64,000 bases of DNA from Carnobacteriaceae bacterium zg-84 (GTDB lineage Bacteria > Bacillota > Bacilli > Lactobacillales > Aerococcaceae): NCBI GenBank assembly GCA_013874835.1, contig CP059430.1:372001-436000 (forward strand), given 5' to 3'. The position numbers and the translations under genes are program-made. The notes under the pieces are model-generated. The model saw only the letters and a program-made list of their open reading frames with translations. It was not told the origin of the DNA and did no database searches. Each line of letters starts with the position of its first letter. Positions within the stretch are counted from its first letter, which is position 1. Positions 51,601 through 62,700 of this stretch are shown here, piece by piece.

Positions 51601-54346
51601 AACAGCAGCAGAAACTAGTGCAACACCAAAAGTTGACTTAGCGAAAGCAAAAGCCGAAGCGATCGAAGCCCTAGCAGCAAGAGTAGAGAGTGCAAATAGT
51701 GAAATAGATAATGCCCAAGGTTTAGATAATTCTCAAAAAGAAGCATTAAAAAACAAGGTAAAAGAAGAAGCTAAGAAAGCAGAAGACAGCATCAACAGTG
51801 CAACAGATGTATCGACAATACCTGGCTTAAAAGATGCAGGACTATCAGAAGTAAACCTAAGAAAAGCAAAAGAAACAGCAAAAGCAAATCTAGATAAGAA
51901 ATTAGCTGATAAAACAAATGCGATCAACAACTCAAGCTTAACTGATGAAGAAAAAGTAGAAGCAATAAACCAAGCAAAAGAAGCTAAAAAAGCTGCAGAA
52001 GAAGCGATTGAAAAAATATCTGATGAAAACGAAATTACTGGAGCATACGATACTGGAGCAAACAATATAGCAGCAGTAAGTGAAACATCAGCTAAAAAAG
52101 CAGAGGCAGAAAGAGCGATCGATGAAGCTAAGCGAGTAAAAGATAGTGCAATTGACAATTCAAACCTAACAGAAGGGGAAAAAGCAGAAGCAAAAGCAGC
52201 AACAGATGCAGCAGCAAAAGACGCAAAAGCGAAAATAGCAGCAGCAACAACAAATGCAGATGTAGATTCCAAAAAACAAGCAGGGGAAAGTGCGATAAAC
52301 GCAGTGTCAACAGATTCAGGATCAAAACAAGCAGCAGTAACAGCATTAGCCCAAGCCCAAAATGAAGCAAATGCAGCAATAGCAGCAAATGACAATCTAA
52401 GTCCAGAAGAGAAAGCAAAAGCTAAAAAAGAAGTAGATGATGCGACAAGTGCAGCAATCGATGCAATAAATAAAGCAACAAATAGCGAAGGAATAACAGC
52501 TGGACAAACAGAAGGATTAGGCAAAATCGAGTTAGCGAAAGCAAAAGCAGAAGCAGTAGGGAATTTAGAAAAAGCAAAAGCAGATGCCAAAGCAGCAATC
52601 GAACAAAATGGACACTTAAGCAGCGAACAAAAAGACAAAGCTAAGGGTGAAGTAGATGCAGCTACAACTGAAGCGATCGAAGCAGTAGGTAATGCAACAG
52701 ACAAAGAAGGTGTAACAGCAGCAGAAACTAGTGCAACACCAAAAGTTGACTTAGCGAAAGCAAAAGCCGAAGCGATCGAAGCCCTAGCAGCAAGAGTAGA
52801 GAGTGCAAATAGTGAAATAGATAATGCCCAAGGTTTAGATAATTCTCAAAAAGAAGCATTAAAAAACAAGGTAAAAGAAGAAGCTAAGAAAGCAGAAGAC
52901 AGCATCAACAGTGCAACAGATGTATCGACAATACCTGGCTTAAAAGATGCAGGACTATCAGAAGTAAACCTAAGAAAAGCAAAAGAAACAGCAAAAGCAA
53001 ATCTAGATAAGAAATTAGCTGATAAAACAAATGCGATCAACAACTCAAGCTTAACTGATGAAGAAAAAGTAGAAGCAATAAACCAAGCAAAAGAAGCTAA
53101 AAAAGCTGCAGAAGAAGCGATTGAAAAAATATCTGATGAAAACGAAATTACTGGAGCATACGATACTGGAGCAAACAATATAGCAGCAGTAAGTGAAACA
53201 TCAGCTAAAAAAGCAGAGGCAGAAAGAGCGATCGATGAAGCTAAGCGAGTAAAAGATAGTGCAATTGACAATTCAAACCTAACAGAAGGGGAAAAAGCAG
53301 AAGCAAAAGCAGCAACAGATGCAGCAGCAAAAGACGCAAAAGCGAAAATAGCAGCAGCAACAACAAATGCAGATGTAGATTCCAAAAAACAAGCAGGGGA
53401 AAGTGCGATAAACGCAGTGTCAACAGATTCAGGATCAAAACAAGCAGCAGTAACAGCATTAGCCCAAGCCCAAAATGAAGCAAATGCAGCAATAGCAGCA
53501 AATGACAATCTAAGTCCAGAAGAGAAAGCAAAAGCTAAAAAAGAAGTAGATGATGCGACAAGTGCAGCAATCGATGCAATAAATAAAGCAACAAATAGCG
53601 AAGGAATAACAGCTGGACAAACAGAAGGATTAGGCAAAATCGAGTTAGCGAAAGCAAAAGCAGAAGCAGTAGGGAATTTAGAAAAAGCAAAAGCAGATGC
53701 CAAAGCAGCAATCGAACAAAATGGACACTTAAGCAGCGAACAAAAAGACAAAGCTAAGGGTGAAGTAGATGCAGCTACAACTGAAGCGATCGAAGCAGTA
53801 GGTAATGCAACAGACAAAGAAGGTGTAACAGCAGCAAAACAAGCAGGGGTATCAAAAGTTTCTGTCATATTACCAGCTTATAAAATAAGAGTATCTGATA
53901 CAAATAACATTGATCAAACAACAAAAGATAAACTAAAAGAAGAGCTACTACGTTTAAATCCAGGTGCAACGATTATTTTTGGTGACAACAGAGTAACAGT
54001 TAATAACTTAGAAATACCATATACAGAGTTAATAGCAAAAGGTAACTACGAAGTTAATGTAGATACTCCTAATTACGATAAGCCAAGATTTGAATTAGGC
54101 GTAATCTTACCTGATAACAATAAAGTTGGTAAAGATAAACTTAACTTCAATAAATCAATCTCTAATATAGATGTAGATAGTAACAAAGAAGGTACAACTT
54201 CATCTAATAAAGATGAATATCAAAACAAAAAACTACCAAAAACAGGAGCAATAGAGCAAAATACAATATTCTATGGAGCTACTGTACTGGGATTAGGTTT
54301 AATGATTGCATCATTAAGAAGACGAATTGAAGAAGAAAAGGAATAA
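45640..54346 (+). CDS. YSIRK/LPxTG repeat adhesin 2 (2,902 residues if two frameshifts are corrected)
   Basis: AAAAGGAG precedes the ATG. It has a YSIRK-type signal (FSIRKFKTGVGSIFLGS), then an N-terminal region homologous to adhesin 1 (FRDGGVISDTEYGWNSREGN) up to a Pro-Ser linker at about 370. A second globular region (about 385-600) and DUF1542-like helices (from about 600) come next. Long repeats of 371 residues precede a C-terminal module (KLKEELLRLNPGATI), KLPKTG, a hydrophobic span and RRRIEEEKE. Two one-base A-run losses break the frame, at about 48398 (5 to 4 A) and about 49525 (6 to 5 A). Restoring both gives a length divisible by three and one continuous protein. The same positions in other repeat copies have the full A-run. 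Sequence error, slippage switching or recent mutation are all possible. Confidence 0.85.
47875..53838 (+). repeat. Long tandem repeats, 5.4 x 1,113 bp, inside adhesin 2
   Basis: Each unit encodes 371 residues starting KQAAVTALAQAQNEANAAIA and holds about five DUF1542-like three-helix modules. Unit starts are near 47875, 48987, 50099, 51212, 52325 and 53438 (the last partial). The copies are nearly identical. One visible change is TCAGTATCA in place of TCAGGATCA at about 51207 (Gly to Val). Confidence 0.9.
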
Positions 54347-54575
54347 ATCGAATATAAAATATCAAGTTGATATTGCCATATAAAGTTAATGTAACTAGGA
54401 AGTAAAAAACGAGATATTTCATTTCTACTTCTATTAATATCAGTTGTTTTTGGTGAATAAAAAAAGATAAGAAGTAATCTTTATCTAATTATTTTTTGAA
54501 ACCTATTAGTATATTTATTTAAATAAATTATGTACTTTGTTTATCATAATATCTTAAAATAAAGGAGATAATAAT

Positions 54576-54743
54576 ATGATTTCTAAGTTGAAAAGTCAGC
54601 GAGAATTTTTTTGCAAGAAGTGCGGAAGAAAAGTTGAGACTTTAGAAGGTGTTTTAGATAGGCGTACAGTATTTTGTAGTCATCTTTGTAGGAGACGCTA
54701 TTGGCGTCATTCTGATAGACGAAGCTCTCAAGACATCAAATGA
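54576..54743 (+). CDS. Four-cysteine small basic protein, paralogue 3
   Basis: 55 residues: FFCKKCGRKV (cysteines 13 and 16), then LEGVLDRRTVFCSHLC (cysteines 34 and 38), then RRRYWRHSDRR. It shares GVLDRRTVFCS and the RRRYWRH tail with the paralogue at 24561. AAAGGAG lies 9 bases before the ATG, so translation is well supported. It sits after adhesin 2, with 229 AT-rich bases (54347-54575) between. It is followed by an orphan ISL3-type end with a terminator. Function unknown; a small zinc-binding, nucleic-acid-binding protein is the best guess. Confidence 0.78.
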   Translation: MISKLKSQREFFCKKCGRKVETLEGVLDRRTVFCSHLCRRRYWRHSDRRSSQDIK

Positions 54744-54749
54744 TTTATT

Positions 54750-54826
54750 GGCTCTATGTCAAATAGGGTTGATGACTCATAAAAGGTAGTGATGTAACAA
54801 ATGTTACGTCACTATCTTTTTATTTT
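54750..54826 (+). mobile_element. Second orphan ISL3-type left end with built-in terminator
   Basis: 77 bases nearly identical to 44270-44345, with a 17-bp stem around 54781-54820 and T-run. It ends exactly where the deleted local ISL3 derivative begins, suggesting serial insertion at the same kind of site. Confidence 0.7.
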
Positions 54827-54886
54827 GGCTCTTCGTCAAATTGTGTTGGTGGAGAGAAATAGTGAGTATGTTGGTAGTGAATGGCA

Positions 54887-55135
54887 TTAACCATTCACTA
54901 CCTTTTTCACATTCTTTTTCTGCCATTGGGAATGGTGTTGTATGATTAAAATACGTAATCTAAAATAGGAAAAACGTCTATAGCCATAGGCAATGCGTTT
55001 GATAACTTTAATATGATTGTTGATAGCTTCTGTGATACCGTTTGAATAAGGTAGTATGGTAAAAGCTTGATAAATACTATTCTGATAGGTTTTTAAAATA
55101 TCAAATTTCTTTCTAAACCACTCTGTTAATGTCAA
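54887..55135 (-). pseudogene. ISL3 transposase tail fused to a piece of its N-terminus
   Basis: It reads LTLTEWFRKKFDILKTYQNS and on to NGITEAINNHIKVIKRIAYG, so the KLLTLT piece from residues 7-12 is joined to residue 354 on. It contains a one-residue insertion (TILPYSNG). The true start lies beyond the nested copy, at the ATG behind AAGGAGG near 56643. It cannot be active. Confidence 0.8.
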
Positions 55136-55143
55136 CAATTTTT

Positions 55144-56620
55144 GGCTCTTCGTCAAATTGTGTTGGTGGAGAGAAATAGTGAGTATGTTGGTAGTGAATG
55201 GCATTAACCATTCACTACCTTTTTCACATTCTTTTTCTGCCACTGAGAATGGTGTTGTATGATTAAAATACGCAATCTAAAATAAGAAAAACGTCTGTAG
55301 CCATAGGCAATCCGTTTGATGACTTTAATATGATTGTTGATAGCTTCTGTGATACCGTTTGAATAAGGTGTGGTAAAAGCTTGATAAATACCATTCTGAT
55401 AGGTTTTAAAAATATCAAATTTCTTTCTAAACCACTCTGGTAATGACGGGTCAATATGATGAATAACCTCCATAAATGACTCAAAATCTCGCTGTCTATA
55501 AGCATATCTCAACTCTTGTACAAACTCATATGCTTGTTTTAAAACAGGACTATAGTCTAATAATCTATCCAGGATTTGTGCGTGTGTCAGATATGTTTTA
55601 AAGGATTGGTGATAGTGATAGTCTGTATCATTTACATCAAAGGCATCTTTTAATAATAATTTCCAGTATTTCTTTAAGTGTTTATAAGCCTTTTCTTCTT
55701 TTTTAAAGGTGTTCATTTCTTTTATACGTAGTGTATTTAAATTCCGATGTATATGTTGTATGATATGAAATCTATCTGTGACAATAACGGCATTAGGAAA
55801 AACCTTCTGAATAAGTTTGCCATAATTGGCATTCATATCCATAACAAGATAGCGAACGCTATGTCTTGCTTTTTTAGAAAATTGTTTAAAATAAGTGATT
55901 AAATGGTCTAATTGGCGACTAGGTAACACATCAATAATACGGTGCGTCAATCCGTCTACACAGATAAAACTCATCTTCCCTAAATGAGATGTCACAGACT
56001 TAAATTCGTCGATACATAGTACCTTAGGTAGATAATGAAAAGACGGTTTAACTTGTTTTGTATATTTATCTAAGACACGTTGTACGGTCACATCAGATAC
56101 AAAGTGGTCTTGGCAGATATGTTTTCTTGAAATATTTTTCGTTAAATCAAGTGCGATAAGTTGTTTTAATTCTTTAGAAATACAACAATGTTTATCGACT
56201 AAAGAACACGAAGAAGAACAGGTTTTTAGACACGTTTTACAGCGATAACGGGTTCTTTTAAGAAGTAAAACAGTTTTGATTTGTCTAAACTTTGGTAATA
56301 ATGTTTTCGTTTGATATGTTCCATGTTTGATGAGTGTTTTAGCATGACAATGTGGACAGGTGTGGCAAGGCTTTGTCCAAGTACCTTTAATAAAGTGGTG
56401 TGGAATACCATTTATTGTTTTTTCTTCTAACCAATGTTCATCAGCTATGAAAGATTTATCTGTTAATGTCAATAATTTTTTTGTATAATAATCCATGAGA
56501 AATACCTCCTTGTTTAATTGTGGTGATTTAATCATACAGGTATTTCTCTTTTTTTGTCCACTTTTATATACAAAATCGTGTTGGTGGATTATTCCCACCA
56601 ACACGATTTATTATAGAGCC
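55144..56620 (-). mobile_element. Intact ISL3-family insertion sequence, copy 2 (nested)
   Basis: Same 1,477-bp length and ends as copy 1. The 8 bases CAATTTTT flank it on both sides (55136-55143 and 56621-56628), a perfect target duplication inside the older derivative. Confidence 0.95.
55204..56496 (-). CDS. ISL3-family transposase, copy 2
   Basis: 430 residues, the same as copy 1 except Tyr167 is Ser, four residues after the first catalytic Asp (LCIDEFKS). Asp163, Asp220, Glu384 and the N-terminal cysteines are kept. Same AAGGAGG and ATG. Probably active unless residue 167 matters. Confidence 0.93.
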   Translation of the reverse strand: MDYYTKKLLTLTDKSFIADEHWLEEKTINGIPHHFIKGTWTKPCHTCPHCHAKTLIKHGTYQTKTLLPKFRQIKTVLLLKRTRYRCKTCLKTCSSSCSLVDKHCCISKELKQLIALDLTKNISRKHICQDHFVSDVTVQRVLDKYTKQVKPSFHYLPKVLCIDEFKSVTSHLGKMSFICVDGLTHRIIDVLPSRQLDHLITYFKQFSKKARHSVRYLVMDMNANYGKLIQKVFPNAVIVTDRFHIIQHIHRNLNTLRIKEMNTFKKEEKAYKHLKKYWKLLLKDAFDVNDTDYHYHQSFKTYLTHAQILDRLLDYSPVLKQAYEFVQELRYAYRQRDFESFMEVIHHIDPSLPEWFRKKFDIFKTYQNGIYQAFTTPYSNGITEAINNHIKVIKRIAYGYRRFSYFRLRILIIQHHSQWQKKNVKKVVNG

Positions 56621-56788
56621 CAATTTTTTTGTATAATAATTCATGAGAAATACCTCCTTGTTTAATTGTGGTGATTTAATCATACAGGTATTTCTCTTTT
56701 TTTGTCCACTTTTATATACAAAATCGTGCTGGTGGATTATTCTCACCAACACGATTTATTATAGAGCCGAAAAAAGAAGGAGGTAAAC

Positions 56789-59700
56789 ATGCGAATAAAT
56801 GATTTTCATAACGTTTTAGAACTTGTAAAACAAGATGTCCTGCATAATGAAGCAGAGTATCTAAAGCTCTTAAAAGTTGTCGGAAATAATCAAAGATACG
56901 ACTTTAGAAGTCAATTAAGTATCTATGATAAAAATCCTGAAGCGACAGCCTGTGCCAAGTTCGACTATTGGAGGGAACGCTTTAACCGAACAGTTATGCG
57001 AGGACAGAAAGGGATACCAATTTTAGAGGACTATGGCACATACAAAAAAGTGGCATATATTTTTGATATAAGCCAGACAGTTTCAAGAAACAGGGAGGTC
57101 AATGAAGTCAATCTTTGGAGATATGATAAGGAAGCTCATAGGGATGTCTTAAAGGAAATGATAACAAGAGAGGGCTATGAGGAAAGTGAAAGCACCTTAG
57201 AAAATATCTTTTCTTTAAGTAAACTTTACGGTGATGAAAAGATAGACAGCCTTATGAATGAGCTTAGAATAGCTGATGAGGATAGAATATCCTTTACCAA
57301 ATTTGTTAGGGACTCAGCGAGTTATGCAGTAGCTTCAAGATTTAAGGTAGACTATCCTGTGGATAATGAGCTTTTAAGAGAAAATTTTCAAAGACTTGGC
57401 AGTATATCCCTAATGAGTCTTGGTGAAACCGTATCGGATATTAGCGGAAAGATTATTGATGAAACTATTCAAAGAAGCAAAGAGCTTGAGCTTAAAAAAG
57501 AAGTTTTAAGAGGTAAAGAAGCAGGATACAATAGGATTAAAGAAGAAATTGAGAAAGGAGATAATAATGTACTTCGACGAGATGATCAGAAAAGAAATGA
57601 AAATGAGCGAGTTCTCAGAAATGGAGAGTACGGACGAGATAATAGAGAAAATCAGGGAGAATACGCTAAACAGCTTGGAGGAACAGATGGACTTCATAAG
57701 GGAGTATCCGAATCCGACCTACGCAGTGATGAGGCTGGATTATTTATCACAGAGAGAGGAGCAGAGCCACTTCGAGATGTTAGTGGATCTATACAAGGAG
57801 AAGAAGCTGACAGGACACCTGATGGATATTCAGAAACAAGCGATAGAGTTTATGAGAACGGAGAAGCCGAAATTGATGAAGGCGTGGAAGATAGAGGACG
57901 AGAACCATCCACAGTATGGGGCGATGATTTCAGCTCTGAAGGAAATGACAATCAAGGAAGTAGTGGAAATTTAAAAGATAATACTAATGTAGAGTTAAAA
58001 GAGGCTGAAAAGGCTTCTTTTTCTTTACCTGAAAATACCTACGGACAGATGAGGCTCACAATTCCGCTTAATGAAAGGGATATAGATACTATCCTTATTA
58101 ACGGAGGAAATCATGATGGAAGTAGACTTCCTGTTATCGCTGAGTTTTCTAAAGGAAAGAGCAATGAAGAATTGGGAGATTATCTAAAAAATACCTTTAG
58201 AGGAGGAAATGGATTTTACATTGATGAAAGAGAAGTATCTTCCTGGTATTCGGATAAAGGCATTCATTTAGCTTATGGAACTTCTGCAAGAGAAGATGAT
58301 ACGCAAATTTTAAGCTGGAGTGATGCAGCAAGTAGAATAAATGAGCTTCTTGATAGTGGTAAGTTTGCTACAAATGTAGATCTTTCTGAGGCTCTTGATT
58401 ATGAAAGAAATCGGATTTCAGAATCACTATGGTATCTAACGCATGATTTAAGCGAAGAAGGACAAGCACAGGGATATTTTGAACTATTGAAAACAAGTGG
58501 AGGAGGCTTTCCGGAAGAAACGAAAAGGTTGTCTGAAGCATTAAAAAATCCTGAATACTTAAAGGAAACAATCAAAGAATATGGCAGATTTTTAGGGGGA
58601 TACAAAGAAAAGAGAAATGTATTAAGGTTTCACTATCACAAGGTAGATAGTCTATATAAGAGGTTACAGGAACTTGAGCTGCCACGAAAGGAATATAGTA
58701 CCAATCTAACAGAGCTTCCAAAAGTAAAGTCCTTTATTACAGAAGATGAAGTCCTTGAAAATCTTTCAAGAGGAAGTGGCGTCGATAGAGGAAAAGAGCG
58801 AATAACAAAGTTTTTCAAAGAAACTCATACTTTGCAGGAAAAAGCTAATTTTCTAAAAGACGAATATGGCATAGGTGGTAGAAGTCATGCAGTATCAGGT
58901 GCAATGGGAAGTGATGAATGGCACGATGCAAAGGGACTTAAATTACAGAAGAATAATTGTAATGATGTTTTCCTTACTTGGTCAAGTATGGCAAAGTATA
59001 TTGACGAGCTGCTTTCTAAAAATCTTTATCTTGAAGAAAAGAAAATAGAAAGTAAGTCAGAGATAGAAGAAGCAAAAGCACCGCAATATTATTCTAAAGA
59101 TAATCCTGAAAACTTAATGACTGATGAAATGCTTGAAAGAGTACCTGAACTTTACGCACAGGAAGATGTAGCTTTAGCGGATAAAGAGGTTCATGCAGCA
59201 TATATTATTCCTTTCCGTTCTAACTGGACTTGGTATATGACGGAATATGACAGGGAAAGTAAAGATGCTTTTGGACTTGTACTTGGGATAGAACCTGAAT
59301 GGGGATATTTTAATCTTGAGGAGTTAAAGGAATTAAATGTCCAAAGGCTTGTTTTAGAGGATTTTCCAAAGACCTTTAGAGAACTTAAAGACAGTGAACT
59401 TAAAAAGCAGATGGATGAGCAGGAGCTTCATCATGTCTTTAATGGAGAGCTAAGTTTTGAGGAGAATAATACAGAGTTTGAAGCACCTGAAGAAGTAGAA
59501 AAAAGCATAAAAGCAGAACCTTTTCAGGCTACCTTATTTGATTATCTAAAGGAAAAAGAAGAAGTAGAGCTTAATGAAAAAGAGGACAGCCTTTCAGATG
59601 AGTTTGCAGTTAAAGAAGGCGATACCGTCTATTTTAATCATGTGGAGTACAAAGTAAGAGAGCTTTCTAAAAATCAAATTACAGGAAGAAATGATTTATG

Positions 59701-62700
59701 GCTTGATCCTGTAAGACAAGGTAATCATCAAATCCCGATTGTAGCCTTTACAGATAATGAGGATTTATTAAGACAAATAAGTCTTGAAAGACCTGAATTT
59801 ATCATCGGCGATGAAGTGAACTATAAGGGGAAAGACTACACCATCACACGCTTTGATGATATGGGAAATAACTTAAAGACGGTAACAGTTAAGGATAATA
59901 CCGAATATCTTGGCGGTATGATAACAGGCTCCGATGTAATTCCTTATCGTCTTGAAAGCGATCTTGAGAGAGTATTTGAAAATCTGACATATAAAAAGCC
60001 TGAAACTATTGCTAAAGAAAGTGAAATAGAGAGAACAGAAGCTCATAACTTCAAGATTACGGAAGAAACATTACCTGAAAAGTTATCTCCAAGTGAAAGG
60101 CTAAATAATAACCTTGAAGCAATTTCCATGCTTAATAGAGTGGAGAATGGGCAAAGAGAGCTTGACAGTACAGCTCAGAAAGTTTTAGCAAGGTATGTAG
60201 GCTGGGGTGGACTTGCTGATGTATTCGATGAAGAAAAAGGCGGACAGTGGAAAGAAGCGAGGAGCTTTCTAAAGGAAAACTTATCTCAGGCAGAATATGA
60301 AGCTGCAAGAGAATCTACCCTAACGAGCTTTTACACACCGAAAACTGTTATTGACGGCGTATATAAGACACTTTCAGATATGGGATTTAAGAGCGGAAAT
60401 ATCCTTGAGCTATCAATGGGCATCGGAAACTTTATAGGAAATCTTCCTGATGAAATGCGTAGGTCAAAGTTTTATGGTGTAGAGCTTGACTCTATAAGCG
60501 GTAGGATTGGAAAACTTTTATATCCTGAAAGTGATATACAGATTAAAGGACTTGAAGAAACTTCCTTTTCCAATAACTTCTTCGATGCAGTTATCGGTAA
60601 TGTTCCCTTTGGAGAATATAAGGTCAATGACAGGGAGTATAACAAAAATAACTTCCTTATCCACGATTATTTCTTTGCCAAGTCTATTGATAAAGTCAGA
60701 AACGGCGGCGTCATCGCCTTTATCACATCAAGTGGAACAATGGATAAAAAGGACGAAAGTGTCAGACGTTATCTTGCAGCAAGGACTGAGTTTTTAGGAG
60801 CGATAAGACTTCCGAACGATACTTTTAAGAGTGTTGCCGGAACAGAGGTAACAAGCGATATTATCTTTCTAAAGAAAAGAGATAGCGTATTAGAGCGTGA
60901 TGAAGATTGGATACACCTTGCGGAAGATGAAAACGGTCTTGTATATAACAAATACTTTGTTGATCATCCTGAACAGGTACTTGGCTCAATGCGTGAAGTA
61001 AGCGGAAGATTTGGAAAAACTCTAACTTGTGAGCCGATAGCTTATTTAGGCACAGAGCTAAATATGGCTTCATTGAAGGATCGTATCGAGATTGCAAGAG
61101 AAAGAATTTCAAAAGATGCCAAGTATGAAGAAATAGAGCTTTTAGATGATGAAATCACTTCAATCCCGGCAACGGATGATGTAAAGAACTTCTCTTATAC
61201 CTTAATTGATGATGAAGTCTATTACAGAGAAAACTCCCTATTTGTAAAGAAAGAGTTAACGGATAAAAACAAAGAAAAAATCAAGGATTATCTTGAGCTG
61301 AATGCTGCCTTAAAAGATGTGATTTACAAGCAGAAAGAAGATTTTAGTGAGGAAGAAATCAAGGCTTCACAGGAAAAACTAAATGAAGTCTATGATCGTT
61401 TTTCTAATAAGCATGGCTTTGTAAATAATTTAAGCAATACCAGAGCTTTAAAAGAGGATAGCAACTTTCCACTTGTTTCCTCCATTGAAATCCTTGATGA
61501 AGAAGAAAATTTCAAGGCAAAGGGAGATATTTTCTCCAAAAGAACTATTACAAAGGCTAAAGTCATAGATCATGTTGATACTTCTTTAGAAGCCCTTGTT
61601 TTATCGGTATCTGAAAAAGGATATGTAGACTTTGACTATATGGAAAGCCTGACAGGTAAAGACAGACCGACTTTGATTGAGGAACTTAGGGGAGAGATTT
61701 ATCTAAATATCAGAGAGGAACAAAACTTTTATAGACCACTGTCTTTTAACTTGGAATATGGAGATTTACCTTTTGCTTGTGCCAATGATAGCAACTCCTA
61801 TAAGTATGGCTATGTAACAAAAGATGAGTACCTATCAGGAAATATCAGGGATAAGATTGCCATCGTAGACAGCTACTTTGCAAAGCTAAGACAAACGGAA
61901 AGAGAACTCCCCCATCTTGGCTATGCAGAAGATGGTAAAGAAAAAGAACTGATTAGCTATGAGATGAATCGTTCGGAATACCAAAAGGCTGAGCTTATGA
62001 AAGTTCTCCCAAAGGAGCTTGAAGCAAGTGAAATCAATGTGCGTCTTGGTGCAACTTGGATACCGATTAAAGATATTGAGAAATATATCTTTGAAACGCT
62101 GAAAACCCCGGGATATGCAAGATGGGATATTAAGGTTAAGTTTTCAAACCTGACAAGTGAATGGAATGTAGAAGGTAAAAGTAGGGATAGAGGAAATGAC
62201 CTCGCTGAAATGACCTATGGTACATCAAGGGTAAATGCCTATAAGCTGATTGAAGATGCTCTAAACCTTAAAGAAACAAAGGTATTTGACCAGATTGTAA
62301 ATCCGGACGGTTCTAAAACTTCTGTCCTAAATAAAAAAGAAACCATGCTTGCAGGACAAAAGCAGGAGTTATTAAAAGAAGAATTTAAGAACTGGATATT
62401 TAACGATCAGGAAAGAAGAAACCGCCTTGTAAAACTGTATAATGAGCGTTTTAACTCGATAAGAAACAGAGAATATGACGGAAGTAATCTTTCTTTTGAG
62501 GGAATGAATACTAAAATAGAACTTAGACCTCATCAGAGAAACGCTATCGCACGAAGTCTTTACGGAGGAAATACCCTGCTTGCTCATGTCGTGGGTAGTG
62601 GAAAGACTTTTGAGATGGTAGCTTCTGCAATGGAATCTAAAAGACTTGGAATGTGTAGTAAGTCCTTGTTTGTTGTACCCAATCACTTAACAGGACAAAT

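Larger units (their letters stand above)
54827..56768 (-). mobile_element. Internally deleted ISL3 derivative, split by a nested full copy
   Basis: The left part (54827-55143) and right part (56629-56768) are the two ends of the local ISL3 element, with slightly diverged sequence. The middle of the transposase gene is missing, joined at a short match (GTTAATG against GGTAATGA). Without the nested copy it is about 457 bp. Both outer ends are complete, but its flanks do not match (TTTATTTT left, GAAAAAAG right), so DNA on one side was changed after it inserted. Confidence 0.85.

Noticed and set aside
48790-53531. Repeated 96-codon Leu-rich minus-strand frames in adhesin 2
   Set aside because: Anti-sense shadows of the helical repeats; identical in each unit only because the units are identical.
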